In this document: piece after piece, positions 1 to 10,868 of the stretch
Position numbering within the stretch: position 1 is the stretch's first letter
Layout of the letters: each line of letters starts with the position of its first letter
Source: Artemisia argyi
Taxonomy: Eukaryota; Streptophyta; Magnoliopsida; Asterales; Asteraceae
Direction: 5' to 3'
NCBI GenBank assembly: GCA_030686995.1
Contig: CM060693.1
Span: 122,207,728-122,271,727 of the forward strand
DNA length: 64,000 nucleotides
The notes under the pieces: generated by a model
What the model was told of the DNA's origin: nothing
The model's database searches: none
Seen by the model: only the letters and a program-made list of their open reading frames with translations
Program-made: the position numbers and the translations under genes

Positions 1-239
1 GCCCTAGAACACACACACACACACTTTTCTAGTCGACTACATTGTGAAAGACATCATCAAACATACGACCTGTATCCTCTTTATATAATAGAGGATTAGG
101 TTTAAAAAGAATATTCTAAATAATAAAAAGATCCGTAGTCATCTTTTTCTTGCATTTGAAGTTTCATCCTTTGTCATCTTTAGCCCTTCTTGTTTCATTC
201 TTTTATTTATTTTGTCACATCAAATCAAGAATCCCAATA
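1..239 (-). mobile_element. Element A: 3' LTR (partial, cut by window edge)
   Basis: The sequence matches 1646-1882 almost base for base, apart from a shorter AC run and a few substitutions. Read on the minus strand the LTR starts near 239 (a mutated TGTTGGGA-type end) and contains a TATA box at about 79-96 flanked by a short inverted repeat. It is immediately preceded on the minus strand by a purine tract, so this is the 3' LTR of a minus-strand copia element. The far end lies outside the window. Confidence 0.75.
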
Positions 240-500
240 ATCTTCCCCTATTTGATGATGACAAAACAAACAAAGTCGTGTATGAACTTCCCTAGACGAA
301 GTAGAGAAGTTGAGATGTATGCATCTCCCTGAATGAAACAAGTATTGTCTTCCCCTTAATCTATGCCACGCCACTCTAAAATCTCTTCCCCTTTTTGTTA
401 TCAACAAATAGGGAATGTATGCAAAACTTCCCCTTGAGTGGTGCATGTAGATCAAATGATTAAACACAACATAATATGCTTCCCCTGAAATCAATGTGTT
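240..500 (-). promoter_or_regulatory. Element A: polypurine tract with extra downstream copies
   Basis: On the minus strand an A/G-rich tract abuts the LTR at 240-255. Further copies of the CTTCCCCT-type core (plus-strand reading) follow at about 381-396, 425-436 and 479-488. The same layout of repeated polypurine tracts is seen at 41745-42015 and 44036-44225. Repeated tracts upstream of the 3' LTR are a known mark of Sirevirus copia elements. No coding potential is credible here. Confidence 0.7.
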
Positions 501-1340
501 AATCATCTTCATGATTCTTCAAATCTGTAGGCTCTTATGTAATGATCACTGATGAAGAAAACTAAGTATAACGAACTTGATGAAGAAGTAAAATAACCCA
601 AACTTGTGTCTTATGTCTTGTACGAACCACGTGACTCCAAACTTATACCCAAAACTGAATATATAAGTAGACCGCAATCTCTTGACCAAATCCTCATCTT
701 CAATGAGACACTGAGCACAATAACGTAACTCCTTCAAGTGATAGTTAACTAGGTCTTCGTCCGTCCTCCCTTTGACCTATGGAAACTAGATTTGACAAGT
801 CTTTATCACCACCGTATAAAACAAACAAGTTATCTTCAAAGTGCTACACCCACTTTGAGATATGATAAGAACACAAACCTGTGAAACGCAACTACAACAT
901 CAACTAAGTGATATTTAACCTTCTTCGTAATCAATTAATCCAATAAGAACGAGCCATTAAATCTTTTAAGAACAAAAACCAAACTCTCCTCATGTGTGTG
1001 AACCAATAACCTTCTGTGTGTACAACCATCTCCAAATCACTAGCAGCACTTTAAAAAATATATGACAATATATGCAGCAGTAGCATTAAAGTGCAGCAGC
1101 AGAATCAAAATAATACCGAGCAGCAGTTTTATACCCCAGCAGCAGAATACTAAAGCTAGCAGCAGAATGAATGTTGTAGCAGCAGTATCAAGCAGCAGGA
1201 TCAATAAAGCTAGCAGCAGAGTTTTTAACCTTTAAGCACATCAGCAGAACCATTCATAGAAGTAGCAGCAGAGTAATATACGTAGCAGCAGTATAATATA
1301 ATCAGTAGAATCATACAACGAGCAGTAGTTTCCAATAATG
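501..1340 (-). mobile_element. Element A internal or LTR remnant, non-coding, with CAGCAG words
   Basis: No convincing ORF is present. From about 1039 to 1330 the words agcagcag, agcagcagaa and agcagtag recur every 15-35 bases with varying spacers, which is a degenerate dispersed repeat rather than a microsatellite. The segment lies between the two LTR copies and should be either the 3' noncoding region or the far part of the second LTR. I found no tRNA primer site that would mark the LTR end. Confidence 0.45.
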
Positions 1341-1562
1341 CTAGCTGTAGAACCTTTACGAGAACAACATACTACGAATAGCGATTAGGGTTTAGTGAAA
1401 TAACGCGACTTTTACAATCAGAATCATAGTCGTGTTACCTCCAATTATATTGTTCTGATTGTAAAAGTCGCGTTATTTCACTAAACCCTAATCGCTATTC
1501 GTAGTATGTTGTTCTCGTAAGGGTTTAGTGAAATAACGCGACTTTTACTAGCTGTAGAACCT
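1341..1562. repeat. 192-bp hairpin insertion with 15-bp duplication
   Basis: The 15-mer ctagctgtagaacct occurs at 1341-1355 and 1548-1562. Between the copies are a 68-bp arm (1356-1423), a 29-bp spacer, its exact reverse complement (1453-1520), and then a 27-bp third copy of part of the arm (1521-1547, equal to 1388-1414). The 15-bp flank looks like a target-site duplication. The insert could be a foldback insertion, a repair product or an assembly artefact. Confidence 0.7.
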
Positions 1563-1645
1563 AACTGTAACAAGGATCTAAGACACCTCAGACCTTGAAG
1601 GATTCGAACAACACTAATTAGTTCTAGGCGTTTATAATGAACTAC

Positions 1646-1882
1646 GCCCTAGAACACACACACACACTTTTCTAGTCGACTACATTGTGAAAGACATCAT
1701 CAAACATACGACCTGTATCCTCTTTATATAATAGAGGATTAGGTTTACAAAGAATATTCTAAATAATAAAAAGATCCGTAGTCATCTTTTTCTTGCATTT
1801 GAAGTTTCATCCTTTGTCATCTTTAGCCCTTCTTGTTTCATTCTTTTATTTATTTTGTCACATCAAATCAAGAATCCCAACA
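1646..1882 (-). mobile_element. Element A: second LTR copy
   Basis: It repeats 1-239. On the minus strand it starts at 1882 with TGTTGGGA, the canonical TG of a copia LTR, and has the same TATA box at about 1722-1740. Its far (3') end cannot be set because the other copy leaves the window. The right flank is the interior of element D, so A probably inserted into D. Confidence 0.7.
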
Positions 1883-2104
1883 AGTAATGGCTTGGGTTTC
1901 CAATGTTTAGTTGTCTGTTATAGCATATTTTGTTAGTCATATTCATTATTGTTAAAAGGAAAATATTTTGTCTTGTATTTTCTTGGTTTTGGACTAACAA
2001 ATGCAGGTTAATAAAGCAAATGATTTGGAGCTATCAGATTGCTTGATATGTGAATTGGACTGTATGCTGATATAGAGTTTGGAGTGTGTGAACTGGACAC
2101 ACAA

Positions 2105-2340
2105 CAAATGGTAATTGGTTCACCATGTCTAACCCATACCAAGAACCAACTAGTCCTGAGCAAACGGTTACAGGTAAAGACACATCAAATCCGTTCATGG
2201 TTGATAGTTTACCAAAAACTAGGTTCTCAACTCACCATACATCCTTGTGATCAAGAGTTGGCTAGTCCATAGCAAACGGCTCATGGTAAAGACATATCAA
2301 ATCCGTTGATAGCTGATAGTTTGCTAAAAACTATGATAAG
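2105..2340 (+). repeat. Tandem 3'-UTR module, element D copy
   Basis: Two degenerate units of about 110 bp carry the recurring words gagcaaacgg, ggtaaagaca, atcaaatccgtt and gatagtttgc. The same words, in the sense orientation of their own element, occur upstream of the polypurine tracts of G2 (14800-15180), G1 (22545-22960) and C (49325-49790). Confidence 0.7.
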
Positions 2341-2599
2341 AGCAGCTAATTTTACATCTTTTACTTTCCACTGCTCTTTGAAATTTTGTTGATTTTTACC
2401 ACTGCAGGTTCACAGTTACCACTGACAGTGTAAAATTTTTCTTTAATATGTGTAGATGCAGGACATGATAATATCATTCAGAGCTCTACCATGGCAACAC
2501 TTAATGTGTCTCATCCTTTGGATTGGATACAGATGGTGGAATCCTAAGCCAAATTGAAATATTGGGTGGTTCAGAAGTACTATCTAGTTTAACTAGGTA

Positions 2600-2980
2600 A
2601 GAAACTGAATCTTTGCCTAAAGATGCACCTCTCCCAGAAGGTAATACATCTGGAAGTGCTGAAGGCAGTATGATACAAAAGGAATTGATGGAACTCTGTA
2701 CCATTTTATCTGATTGTGATGATATTGGTGGTGATTCTCCCAAACAGGGGAGGAAAAATGATGATAAGGTTCAGGGGAGGATTGCTCTCAGGTCAAAGAA
2801 ACTCAATTTAATGCAGATATGGAAAAGAATACACTAGCAGTGGAAACATCATTACCACTGCTAGTGCATATAGTTACCAATGAAGGATGGACAGCTGCTC
2901 AGTTGAAAGGAAAAGCTAATGAAGAAATAGAAAGGTTGTACTATAATGCATACAGAAGAGTTCATAAGTTTGAAAGATAA
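2600..2980 (+). pseudogene. Decayed post-pol accessory ORF of element D
   Basis: Two blocks in different frames are recognisable: an acidic/polar block containing LMELCTILSD (about 2613-2834) and a block containing EGWTAAQLKGKANEEIERLY that ends at a stop near 2980. From memory these resemble C-terminal parts of long ORFs that follow pol in Asteraceae copia elements (an LMELCTxLS block, then a GWxxxQLKxKxxEEI block). A frame change separates them, so the gene is dead. No function is known to me. Confidence 0.55.
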
Positions 2981-3080
2981 GAACTGCATGATTGATAAGA
3001 TATGTGTTTGGAAGAATCCCCCCAACATCAAGGAGGAAGTTTAATTCAAGAAACTTGTGGATTTGCAGAGGAATCACAAG

Positions 3081-3093
3081 TTTAGGGGAGGAT
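3081..3093 (+). promoter_or_regulatory. Element D polypurine tract
   Basis: tttaggggaggat directly precedes the TGTTGGGA LTR start. It primes plus-strand DNA synthesis in copia elements. Element C has a nearly identical tract on the minus strand at 49066-49078. Confidence 0.8.
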
Positions 3094-3618
3094 TGTTGGG
3101 AATTAAACTAATGCTGTTGGAGTTCCCACTGCTGGAAGAATACACTAGCAGTGGAAACATTATTCATACTACTGAAGAATACACTAGCAGTGGAAACTAC
3201 ATTACCACTGCTAGTGCATATAGTTACCACTGCTTAGTTTATAACTGATATAGATAAGTATAGAAAAGATCTTGTGAATATCTTATTTATTTATCATTAT
3301 ACTTATCTTGTAAAGGACTCCTTGTGTCCTATAAAAGGAGATCCTAGGATTAGGGTTTAACATATATCAGTTGTCATATATCTTTCTAATACGTTTTCTT
3401 AAGAGCTTCAAGGTGTAACCCTAGTGATATCATAGATCACTCGTATTATTATCATTAATAATATTGGAGCTATTTGTTTTGTTACATACATTGTTCATAC
3501 ATACAACTGTTTCATTTATAATCAATCTTCTAAGTATCATTAAGTAGATTCCGCATACTTAGTGGTATCACTCAAAGTATCATTATTAACACAAGTTCAA
3601 GGTGTTCACGATCCAACA
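3094..3618 (+). mobile_element. Element D: 3' LTR
   Basis: It begins TGTTGGGA after the polypurine tract and ends TCCAACA, a 525-bp LTR. The U3 carries repeats of cactagcagtgg and a facing ccactgctagtg, which together can fold (about 3141-3235). A TATA box lies at about 3328-3338. Directly to the right, homology to the gag of element C resumes, so D appears to have inserted into B. Confidence 0.75.
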
Positions 3619-6275
3619 ACTTTACAGCAGAATCCCAATTTGCCCTTCCCAAAAACATTGGGTCATAATATCCAGGCCAATAACCATTTTGAAAATAAGT
3701 ATGATTAAATCCAGAGAATGGTCTAGTACCATATCTATTCCTATCAGTAGTTACATATCTACTAGCAGAAACAGATCTACCAGCAGGAACAGATCTTTCA
3801 GCAAAAACTGAGTTAGTTCTGCTAGTGGTGTGAGGTGCCTGTGGAACACAACAGGGTTTCTAATAAGCATTGGTCCACTTTGGTCTAGGTTTATTATGAA
3901 CAGCAGAAACACCCATCCTCTTTTCAGGAAAATCACAATCCTTAATCAAATGCAATTTACTACCACAAACAAAACACTTCTTCTTTCTAGAAGATTTATT
4001 AAAACCATAAGATGTCTTATTAAACACAAAATTATTCAAACAACCACCAGAAATAGAATTGTTTTGTAATGACTGAAAGGAATTGTTTTCAAAAGAAGTA
4101 AATAACAAGTCTTCATAAGAGGCTTTCTTTGAAATAACTTCATCAGCAGCAACTTCAGAGTCCACAGACTTGTAAGATGACATGACAGATAGCTTTGATG
4201 AGGACTTGGGTGAGTCTGACTTGGTCTTGGATTCACAGCTGGCATAACTAGAGGTCTCTAAGGTCTTGTACCTGAAAGAACAAGAGACACATTCATTAGA
4301 ATCATCACTAGAGATACTTCTAGAGTCAAGGGAGTCATTGATCCTAATGCCAGTTTGAGTCTGTGATATTGGTATTGCCATACAAATGGTGTGAACCATC
4401 AAAGTCAGAGGTTTTGGAGGTGGGCATGAATTCACCTCTAATTAGTCCTGGTACAGCATGCATCTCACCTTCCTTTAAGAATTTTACAGGTGCAGAGTTA
4501 TTTTTACTTTTCTTATCTAAATAATGGATTGCCTCTACACCAACATATTTCTGAAAACCTAAACCTAACTCAGATGTTACAGACTGACTACTATAGAGAA
4601 AACTAGCTAACTTATCACCTGAAATTAGCCATTCTTTATGCTTAGCCACTTCTTTATCCAAGTTTTCTTGCAAAACTTCTTTCTCAGATTCAATTCTAGC
4701 TTTTTCTTTTTCAGTAAATTTTAATTCATTGCTAGTCATCTCTAAATCTCTTTTTAATACTCTTACCTTTTCCTCATAAGCCAATTGATTTTGTTGAAAC
4801 CAAGCTTTCTGTTTTTCTAAAGTTTTAACACCTTCTTTATAAGCTTGAGCTTCAATAAAACTTGCATTATATTTTGGTTCCATATCATCATAAGCTTCTT
4901 TAAGAGCATTATATTTAATATCACACCTAAAAACGCAATCAGATACCTGAGGAGATATTCCCATGTAGGCGAAGTCACCATCACAACTAGCCACGCAGGA
5001 GATTTATTGAGGAGAGCTGCTTGAAGCATCTTCATATTCATGTTCATTCCAGTCAACGCATGCATCTACAACAGTCACCAAGGCCTTTGATTCTCCAGCC
5101 TCCACCTCCTTCTTCCTGTAAGCTGAATATCTGGTACTATCTTCACCCTTCTTGGTCTTGCATTCTCTTGCAAAATTCCCAATCTCTCCACATGCATAGC
5201 ACTTCACTTTTCTTCTATCAAAACGAGCTGAATCTCTTCCATTAACATTGAGCTTTCTTCCAGCCTTTTGCTCAAATCTTCTGACCTTGAGAGACAGCAT
5301 TGCCATTTGCCACTTTAAGTCCAACTCTTCCATTGCAAGTTCCTCAATCTGCTCAAAATCTTCATAGGTTAATTGTTGTTGTTGATCAACTTCAGCAACA
5401 AATGAATGAAGTACATCTTCCATCACATTACTAATCTTAGGATGATTCTTTGGACTAGCATTTGTGAAGGACAGTGTTGTAGTGGAAGGACTTGGACTGG
5501 GATAATGTGGCATATAGTTTGAACTAGTGCTTATAAATGCAGAGTGTGAAGGAGGTGCTGCATATGATGAGTATCCCTTGATGTCAAATTCCAAGGCTCT
5601 GAGTTTGTTGTACAAGTCATCAAACGAGAGATAATCCAAGCCTCCTTTGGTTTTCAAGGATATGCTGACTTAAGACCATGAGGGAGGTAAGGCTCTGAGA
5701 AACCTGGAGTTCACCTCCTCATTGTCAGGTCTAGCTAGAAGCTGATTCAAATGACTTAGTATCTTCTGAAACCTATCATAGCCTTTGTGAATTCCCTCCT
5801 CTTCAGTTATTCTGAATTCCTGAAATTCTTGCTTCAACATAGATTTTCTCATCCTTTTAGATTCTTCATTGCCCCCGAATCTTGTTTTTATAGCCATCCA
5901 GATTTCTTTAGGATCAGTCAGGTAATGAAAATCTCCCATGTAGTCATCAGGAATTGCTTGAAGCAAGATAGTTCTTGCTTTGTTCTCCCTTTGTACAGCA
6001 ATGATCTCTTCAGCAGATGATGGAGGAAAAGTAGTCATATTACCCTGAGGATCTTTTCCTTGCTTCTTAGGACTGAATCCATTTACTATCACATTTCATA
6101 GGTTAAAGTCGACACTTGCAATTCAGTTCTGCATCTTCATGGCCCAAATCTCATACTCATCCTTCCTGAGATAGGGAAACTTGGCGTTGCTGTTGGAGAA
6201 AGCAACCTGTTGAAGTTGTTGAGTGAGAGCGTTGGCTTTGGTGAGAGTGACATCAGAAGCATCTCCATCAACCAT
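3619..6275 (-). pseudogene. Element B gag pseudogene (Ty1/copia)
   Basis: The minus-strand product is homologous to the gag of element C. It starts MVDGDASD at 6275, continues through the gag core (LTQQLQQVAF, LRKDEYEIWAMKMQN, FRITEEEG.HKGY, LNQLLARPDNEEVNSRFLRALPPSWS), a CCHC knuckle (CYACGEIGNFARECK), a coiled coil and a second knuckle (CFVCGSKLHLIKDC). It is clearly dead: two tryptophan codons have become TGA (6123-6125 and 6097-6099), a glutamine codon TAA (about 5670), an extra in-frame TAA lies near 5004 and a frameshift near 4400. The C-terminal end is cut at 3619 by element D, and pol is not in the window. Confidence 0.85.
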
Positions 6276-6331
6276 TGTTACTGAGTGAAAAGGTATTTGA
6301 GTGTAAGTTTTATGACAGAGATTATCTTGTG

Positions 6332-6343
6332 GCTCTGATACCA
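6332..6343 (-). promoter_or_regulatory. Element B primer binding site (tRNA-iMet)
   Basis: The minus strand reads TGGTATCAGAGC two bases inside the LTR, the complement of the 3' end of plant initiator tRNA-Met, which is the usual primer for copia reverse transcription. Confidence 0.9.
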
Positions 6344-6345
6344 CT

Positions 6346-6794
6346 TGTAGGAACTATACTTGATAGATCTCGAGCCAATAGATCGTTAGTCTACTAATGT
6401 AATCACTAGCAACTAAATAGACAATCTCTGTGAGCTTATACTTATTGCGGAATATAAATATAAACTGTATGCTAAACTTTGATCCTCTATGGATCGATAT
6501 TATTCACTAATAATTGTTTTCAAAATCGTACATATTACAATGACCTTGGGTTCCTTATATATTAGAGGAAACTCTAACCTTTCTTATAAGAAACGAATAA
6601 CATTAAATCAATAAAAGATATTCTACATATCATGTCCTAAAATAAACTAATTCTATCCACTGATTAACTATATCCGCAGGATCCTTCTATCAGCAGGAAC
6701 CAGTCTTCAGCAGAATCAACTATATGTGTCCGCAGGAACCTGTCAGCAGAATCCTTCAGCAGTATCTAAATACTAACTTCAATAATTCCGTACA
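6346..6794 (-). mobile_element. Element B: 5' LTR
   Basis: A 449-bp TG...CA LTR of the same family as element C's 448-bp LTRs. On the minus strand it starts TGTACGGAATTATTG at 6794. The U3 has repeated TCTGCTGA and CCTGCGGA words (6680-6770), and a TATA box lies at about 6553-6563. It is next to the primer site. The right flank is a GTT microsatellite. Confidence 0.88.
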
Positions 6795-6873
6795 GTTGTT
6801 GTTGTTGTTTGTTGTGTTATTATTGTTGTTTGTTGTTTGTTGTGTTATTGTTGTTGTTGTTGTTTGTTGTGTT

Positions 6874-6937
<64 letters not shown>

Positions 6938-6978
6938 GTTATGTTATTGTTGTTTAATAAAATGTTGTTGTTGTTGTG
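6795..6978 (+). repeat. (GTT)n microsatellite
   Basis: Long imperfect runs of gtt, broken by tgttatt and tttaataaaa. The valine-rich reading frame over it is an artefact. It borders the end of element B. Confidence 0.95.
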
Positions 6979-7200
6979 AAAATTGACGTCCACACACGAT
7001 TAGATTCACTCAAAACTGCTTAATCACTAGAAATCGTAAACTTCTATCCAAACACTCAAGATTTTAATTATTAATCTAACGAAACATCCGCAGTAAGAAA
7101 CTAAGCAGTTTATAAAGCAATCCCAAACACCACACGCTTACCTTCAAACACGAAGGCAAACATTTTATTCAAACCACACAAGAGTTGTAAACCAGATACA
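6979..7200 (-). mobile_element. Flank of G1, probably interior of the CACTA element
   Basis: This is the left flank of G1 and is contiguous with 33295 onward if G1 is removed. On the minus strand a possible splice donor (GAAGGTAAGC) is visible near 7135-7155, but no ORF. The last five bases, ataca (7196-7200), are the G1 target-site duplication. Confidence 0.4.
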
Positions 7201-10200
7201 TGATTGGCTTCAGACAGTCAGATAATATTAACCAAGTAATGGTCAACAAGTCAAATAGTCTAAACCAATACTCCGTGGAGTGTAGTGTTTCTCCGGATCG
7301 TTAAATCCCAACGTGGCGTGAAATCTGAAATAAAATGACTTTGAGATCAGGTGATTTGAACAGGAAAAGGGTTTAAATGTTTGTACTACTGAAATATAAG
7401 TGTGAATAGCTTTAATAAGCTATATCAACTAATACGTGAAATCAGATAAGTACAAATGAAAAGGAACTGGTAAACGTATACGTTTAATATTTAAACGTAA
7501 ACAACAAAAACGATTTTAACTATAGTGGTAATTTGTATGCCTTAGGGGCTTAAATGCAAATAAAATAAACTTAAAATATTTATTTTATAATTACCAAATT
7601 ATTTAGAAGTTAATAAAACCTAAAAAATGTAAAAAGATATAAAATGTACGTTTATATTTAAGTAAACGTAAACGTACAAAAGTTAAACGTGAATTCCGTC
7701 AAATAAAACTCCCACAGATATGAAAATTATATTTTTGGAATCCTAAACTTATTAGAAAATTATTAGAAAATTAAAATTATTTTTATAACTATTTAATTAA
7801 TTATTATTATTTAATAACTATTTTTAATTAGTTAATAATTCACTAATAAATAGAAAAATGTAAAATAAGTCTAGAAATATAAAATTAAAATTTCTAAAAG
7901 TCTAAAATATTATAAAACTTATTTTAAAACTAAAATTATATTTTTCACACTATTTATCTAATTATTATTAATTAATTATTATTTTACTAATTATATTGAT
8001 TTAAATTATTAAAAATACTAAAAATACTTAGATAATTAAGAAATTTTTTATAAATCTAATTAACCATCACAGGAATCCTAAAAAATTATAAAAAGTTTAT
8101 TTTATGTATTTTTAAACTAATTTACTAATTATTATTCTATTTATTAATTAATTATCAATTAAACTAATTATATTATTAAAAATAGAAAATGAACAGTATA
8201 AATTCTAGAAAAGTTTATAAAAATGTATTACCTTATATAAAAGCTAGAAAAATTATAAAAACTAGGTGGTACTTTATAAAATATAATAAAGCTATTTAAT
8301 TCTTATTTATTAATTAATAATTAATTAAACTAATATTAAATCTAAATATTACTAAATGACAAAGGAAAAATCTGGAAAAGTTTATAAAAGTACTTTAATA
8401 TAAAAGATATTTAATAAAAATATAAAATAGCAGAAGTGCTTATAAATAAGCTAAAAAGAATATTAAACAGATAATTTCTATTAAATAGAAGCTATCACTA
8501 TAATTAAGTTTGGCTTTTTCTGTTTTTTCTTTTATAGAACTAATAAAATACTTAAAATAAGAAACTTTTATAAAGAAAATTAATTTGGAAACCCAGAATA
8601 AGCACTGTGAGTGCTTATTACCCTTGAAAGTTGACTTAGTTTGACTAAACCAAGAAATCAGCTCAAATGAGCTTGTGTGGGGTCCACAAGGTATATTCTG
8701 GTTCCTATGAGTTATTTAGATACTTTTAAGCTAGACTTGATAAAATAAGCTCATGGGATAAGCTAAAAAGCCACAATAAGCAATTGCTTATTTGGGTTCT
8801 GGGTCAGAAATGGGATAGGAATTGAGGGTAATTCCAAGTGGGGTCCACTGATGCACAGGTCAAACAAAGGGTCAAAGTATGAACCCTGGTAGGAGGGGGT
8901 TGGGAAAACCAAAGAGTGGAGTGTGGGACCCACTGGGGTGGCCACAAACTACCACCAAAGTGGTGGTAGTGAGATGGTGATTTGTGTAGCAAGGGAGCTT
9001 CTTCCCCTGCAAGTGTTTTTGGATGGGTGTAACTTGCACAAGAAAAATCTCAAAAATGAAATAGATGCAGGAAACTCAAGTTAAGCTGGTAGATTACACA
9101 CACAATAAGTTTCAAATCCTAGATCATAACACAAAAATCATAGAAATTCATGCCATATTGGAGATTTCTGACCATACAACTTTTTGACTTTTTAATTTAT
9201 GAACTAACTTTGATTTATGTGAACTTTTGATTGATCCTACTTACTAAATAAGTTGTTATATGCTAAGATTAAGCTAAATTAAGCTAAATGACAAACTTAT
9301 GTGATGATATGGTGAGATTTGGTCCTCAATTCCTATAACAGTTAACTGTTAAGAGGTATAGATAATAATTTTGACTTTGGGTGTATGAGACCATAATTTT
9401 ATGCCTTAATTGACCTAAATCTCACTACTGCAATCTAGTGAAACACAAATAAACACCAAACAACAACAAGAGCTTAGCTCACTAGCTTGTTCCAAGCACT
9501 CCCTTAACTGTCTGATGTGGGGTTTTTCAAAGCAAACAATTGATTTAAACCATACAATTAACACAAAACCTTTTATTATGCTTATATAAACCTGTTTAAG
9601 TCCAAATATACCAACAACAACAACTACAACTCAGAAATAAAAATCAAGCCACATATTACTAAAATATGAAATACTAAACAAGTATTGAAACTAATGAACA
9701 ACTATTATTTTTTTATTATTGTATTATCAATAAAAACTCTAAATAAACACAGATTAAATAAAATCAAGCAATAACAACAATAAGTAAAGTGAATAAGCTT
9801 GAAAATGTAGTAAAATGGCTTACAATTTAGTGACTGTGGGTATCAAAACCAAGAACCAAGAACCCTAATTCCTCCCTGAGGATCTAAACCACAATCCAAA
9901 GCTTTCTTATGCTTCCAAATCAACTCTGAATCCCATAAATCAAATTCAAATCCCACAGTTGACTTTTGTTGACCGATTTTGTATTTGTGGATTTTTTTAG
10001 CTATATTGAATTGTAAGTTAATAAAAGCTTTTGTAAGCTTTATAGGAGCTTATATGAGCTTATTGAGTCTATAATCATCAACTAAGAAAAACACTTAAGT
10101 AGAATAAGATTTTTGGAAATTTGAGAATAGCATAAACTGGATTCATACATAAAAACTGAAATTGATTATTGGAAATAGGTTCACATACACTAAAAAACAC

Positions 10201-10868
10201 TAAACAAAGTACTTGAAAGCCAAATTTTACACTGGAAATTAGAACATAATTAGGTCGACATACATTTTTCTAAATTAAACTAGATATCCTTTCACAATGC
10301 TTCCCTTGCTTTCTTAATAGGCTTTTGAGACTCCCCATGCATTTCTGACCATATCCCACTTGAATTTGTGACCATTGGATGGGTCAATTTGATCTCAACC
10401 GTTTAAACGGCTTTTGGCGCCAAAAGTGATTAAGGTAGCTTGGGGCAGTTTAAGATCAATTAAAGAAATTTGGGGTGTTGTGGAGGTGGCAAGGGTGAGG
10501 TGGAAGTAAGTGATGAGCTGGAGAGGTGGTGAGGTGGTGGAAAACCACCATGGTTTTGGGTAGGAGGCTGGGGGTGAGGGAGATGAACAGTAACCATGGT
10601 TTGCCCGATTTTATTTTAAAAGGGAGTGGGCTGGATTGTATTTTGGGCCTAGGAAAGGTGTGGGTGGGCTGGATGGTCGTGTTTGGCCTAGGCTTGGTTT
10701 TGGTTTATTAATACCAAGGGTCCGGTTGGTATAAACAAGGACCAATTTTGTAATTTGGACAAAATTGAGGGGCTGATTTTGCAACTTTCCCAAAGTAGTT
10801 ATAGGGACCAATTATGCCATTTATGAATAACCCAAGGACCAAAGATGTAATATTTTCATTTAAAATAC
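7201..10868 (-). mobile_element. G1 3' LTR, first part
   Basis: It aligns with 29119-32786 with scattered substitutions and small indels. It starts TGATTGGCTTCAG. A very AT-rich stretch (about 7720-8480) and a GC-richer part with gggtccac words (8680-9000) follow. No credible gene: the 60-66 aa reading frames here are repeated in the other LTR and are not conserved proteins. G2 interrupts it after the aatac at 10864-10868. Confidence 0.9.

Larger units (their letters stand above)
1883..3080 (+). mobile_element. Element D: internal 3' part (plus-strand copia)
   Basis: This is the 3' internal region of a plus-strand copia element cut on the left by element A. It holds noncoding AT-rich sequence, the tandem module at 2105-2340 and a decayed accessory ORF at 2600-2980. 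It ends in a polypurine tract and LTR. Gag and pol are absent from the window. Confidence 0.65.

Noticed and set aside
6724..6957. 77-codon Val-rich ORF
   Set aside because: Product of the (GTT)n microsatellite.
10526..10711. Gly/Val/Leu-rich 61-codon ORF, also present at 32443
   Set aside because: It sits in both LTRs of G1, has no conserved features, and carries sequence changes without codon bias.
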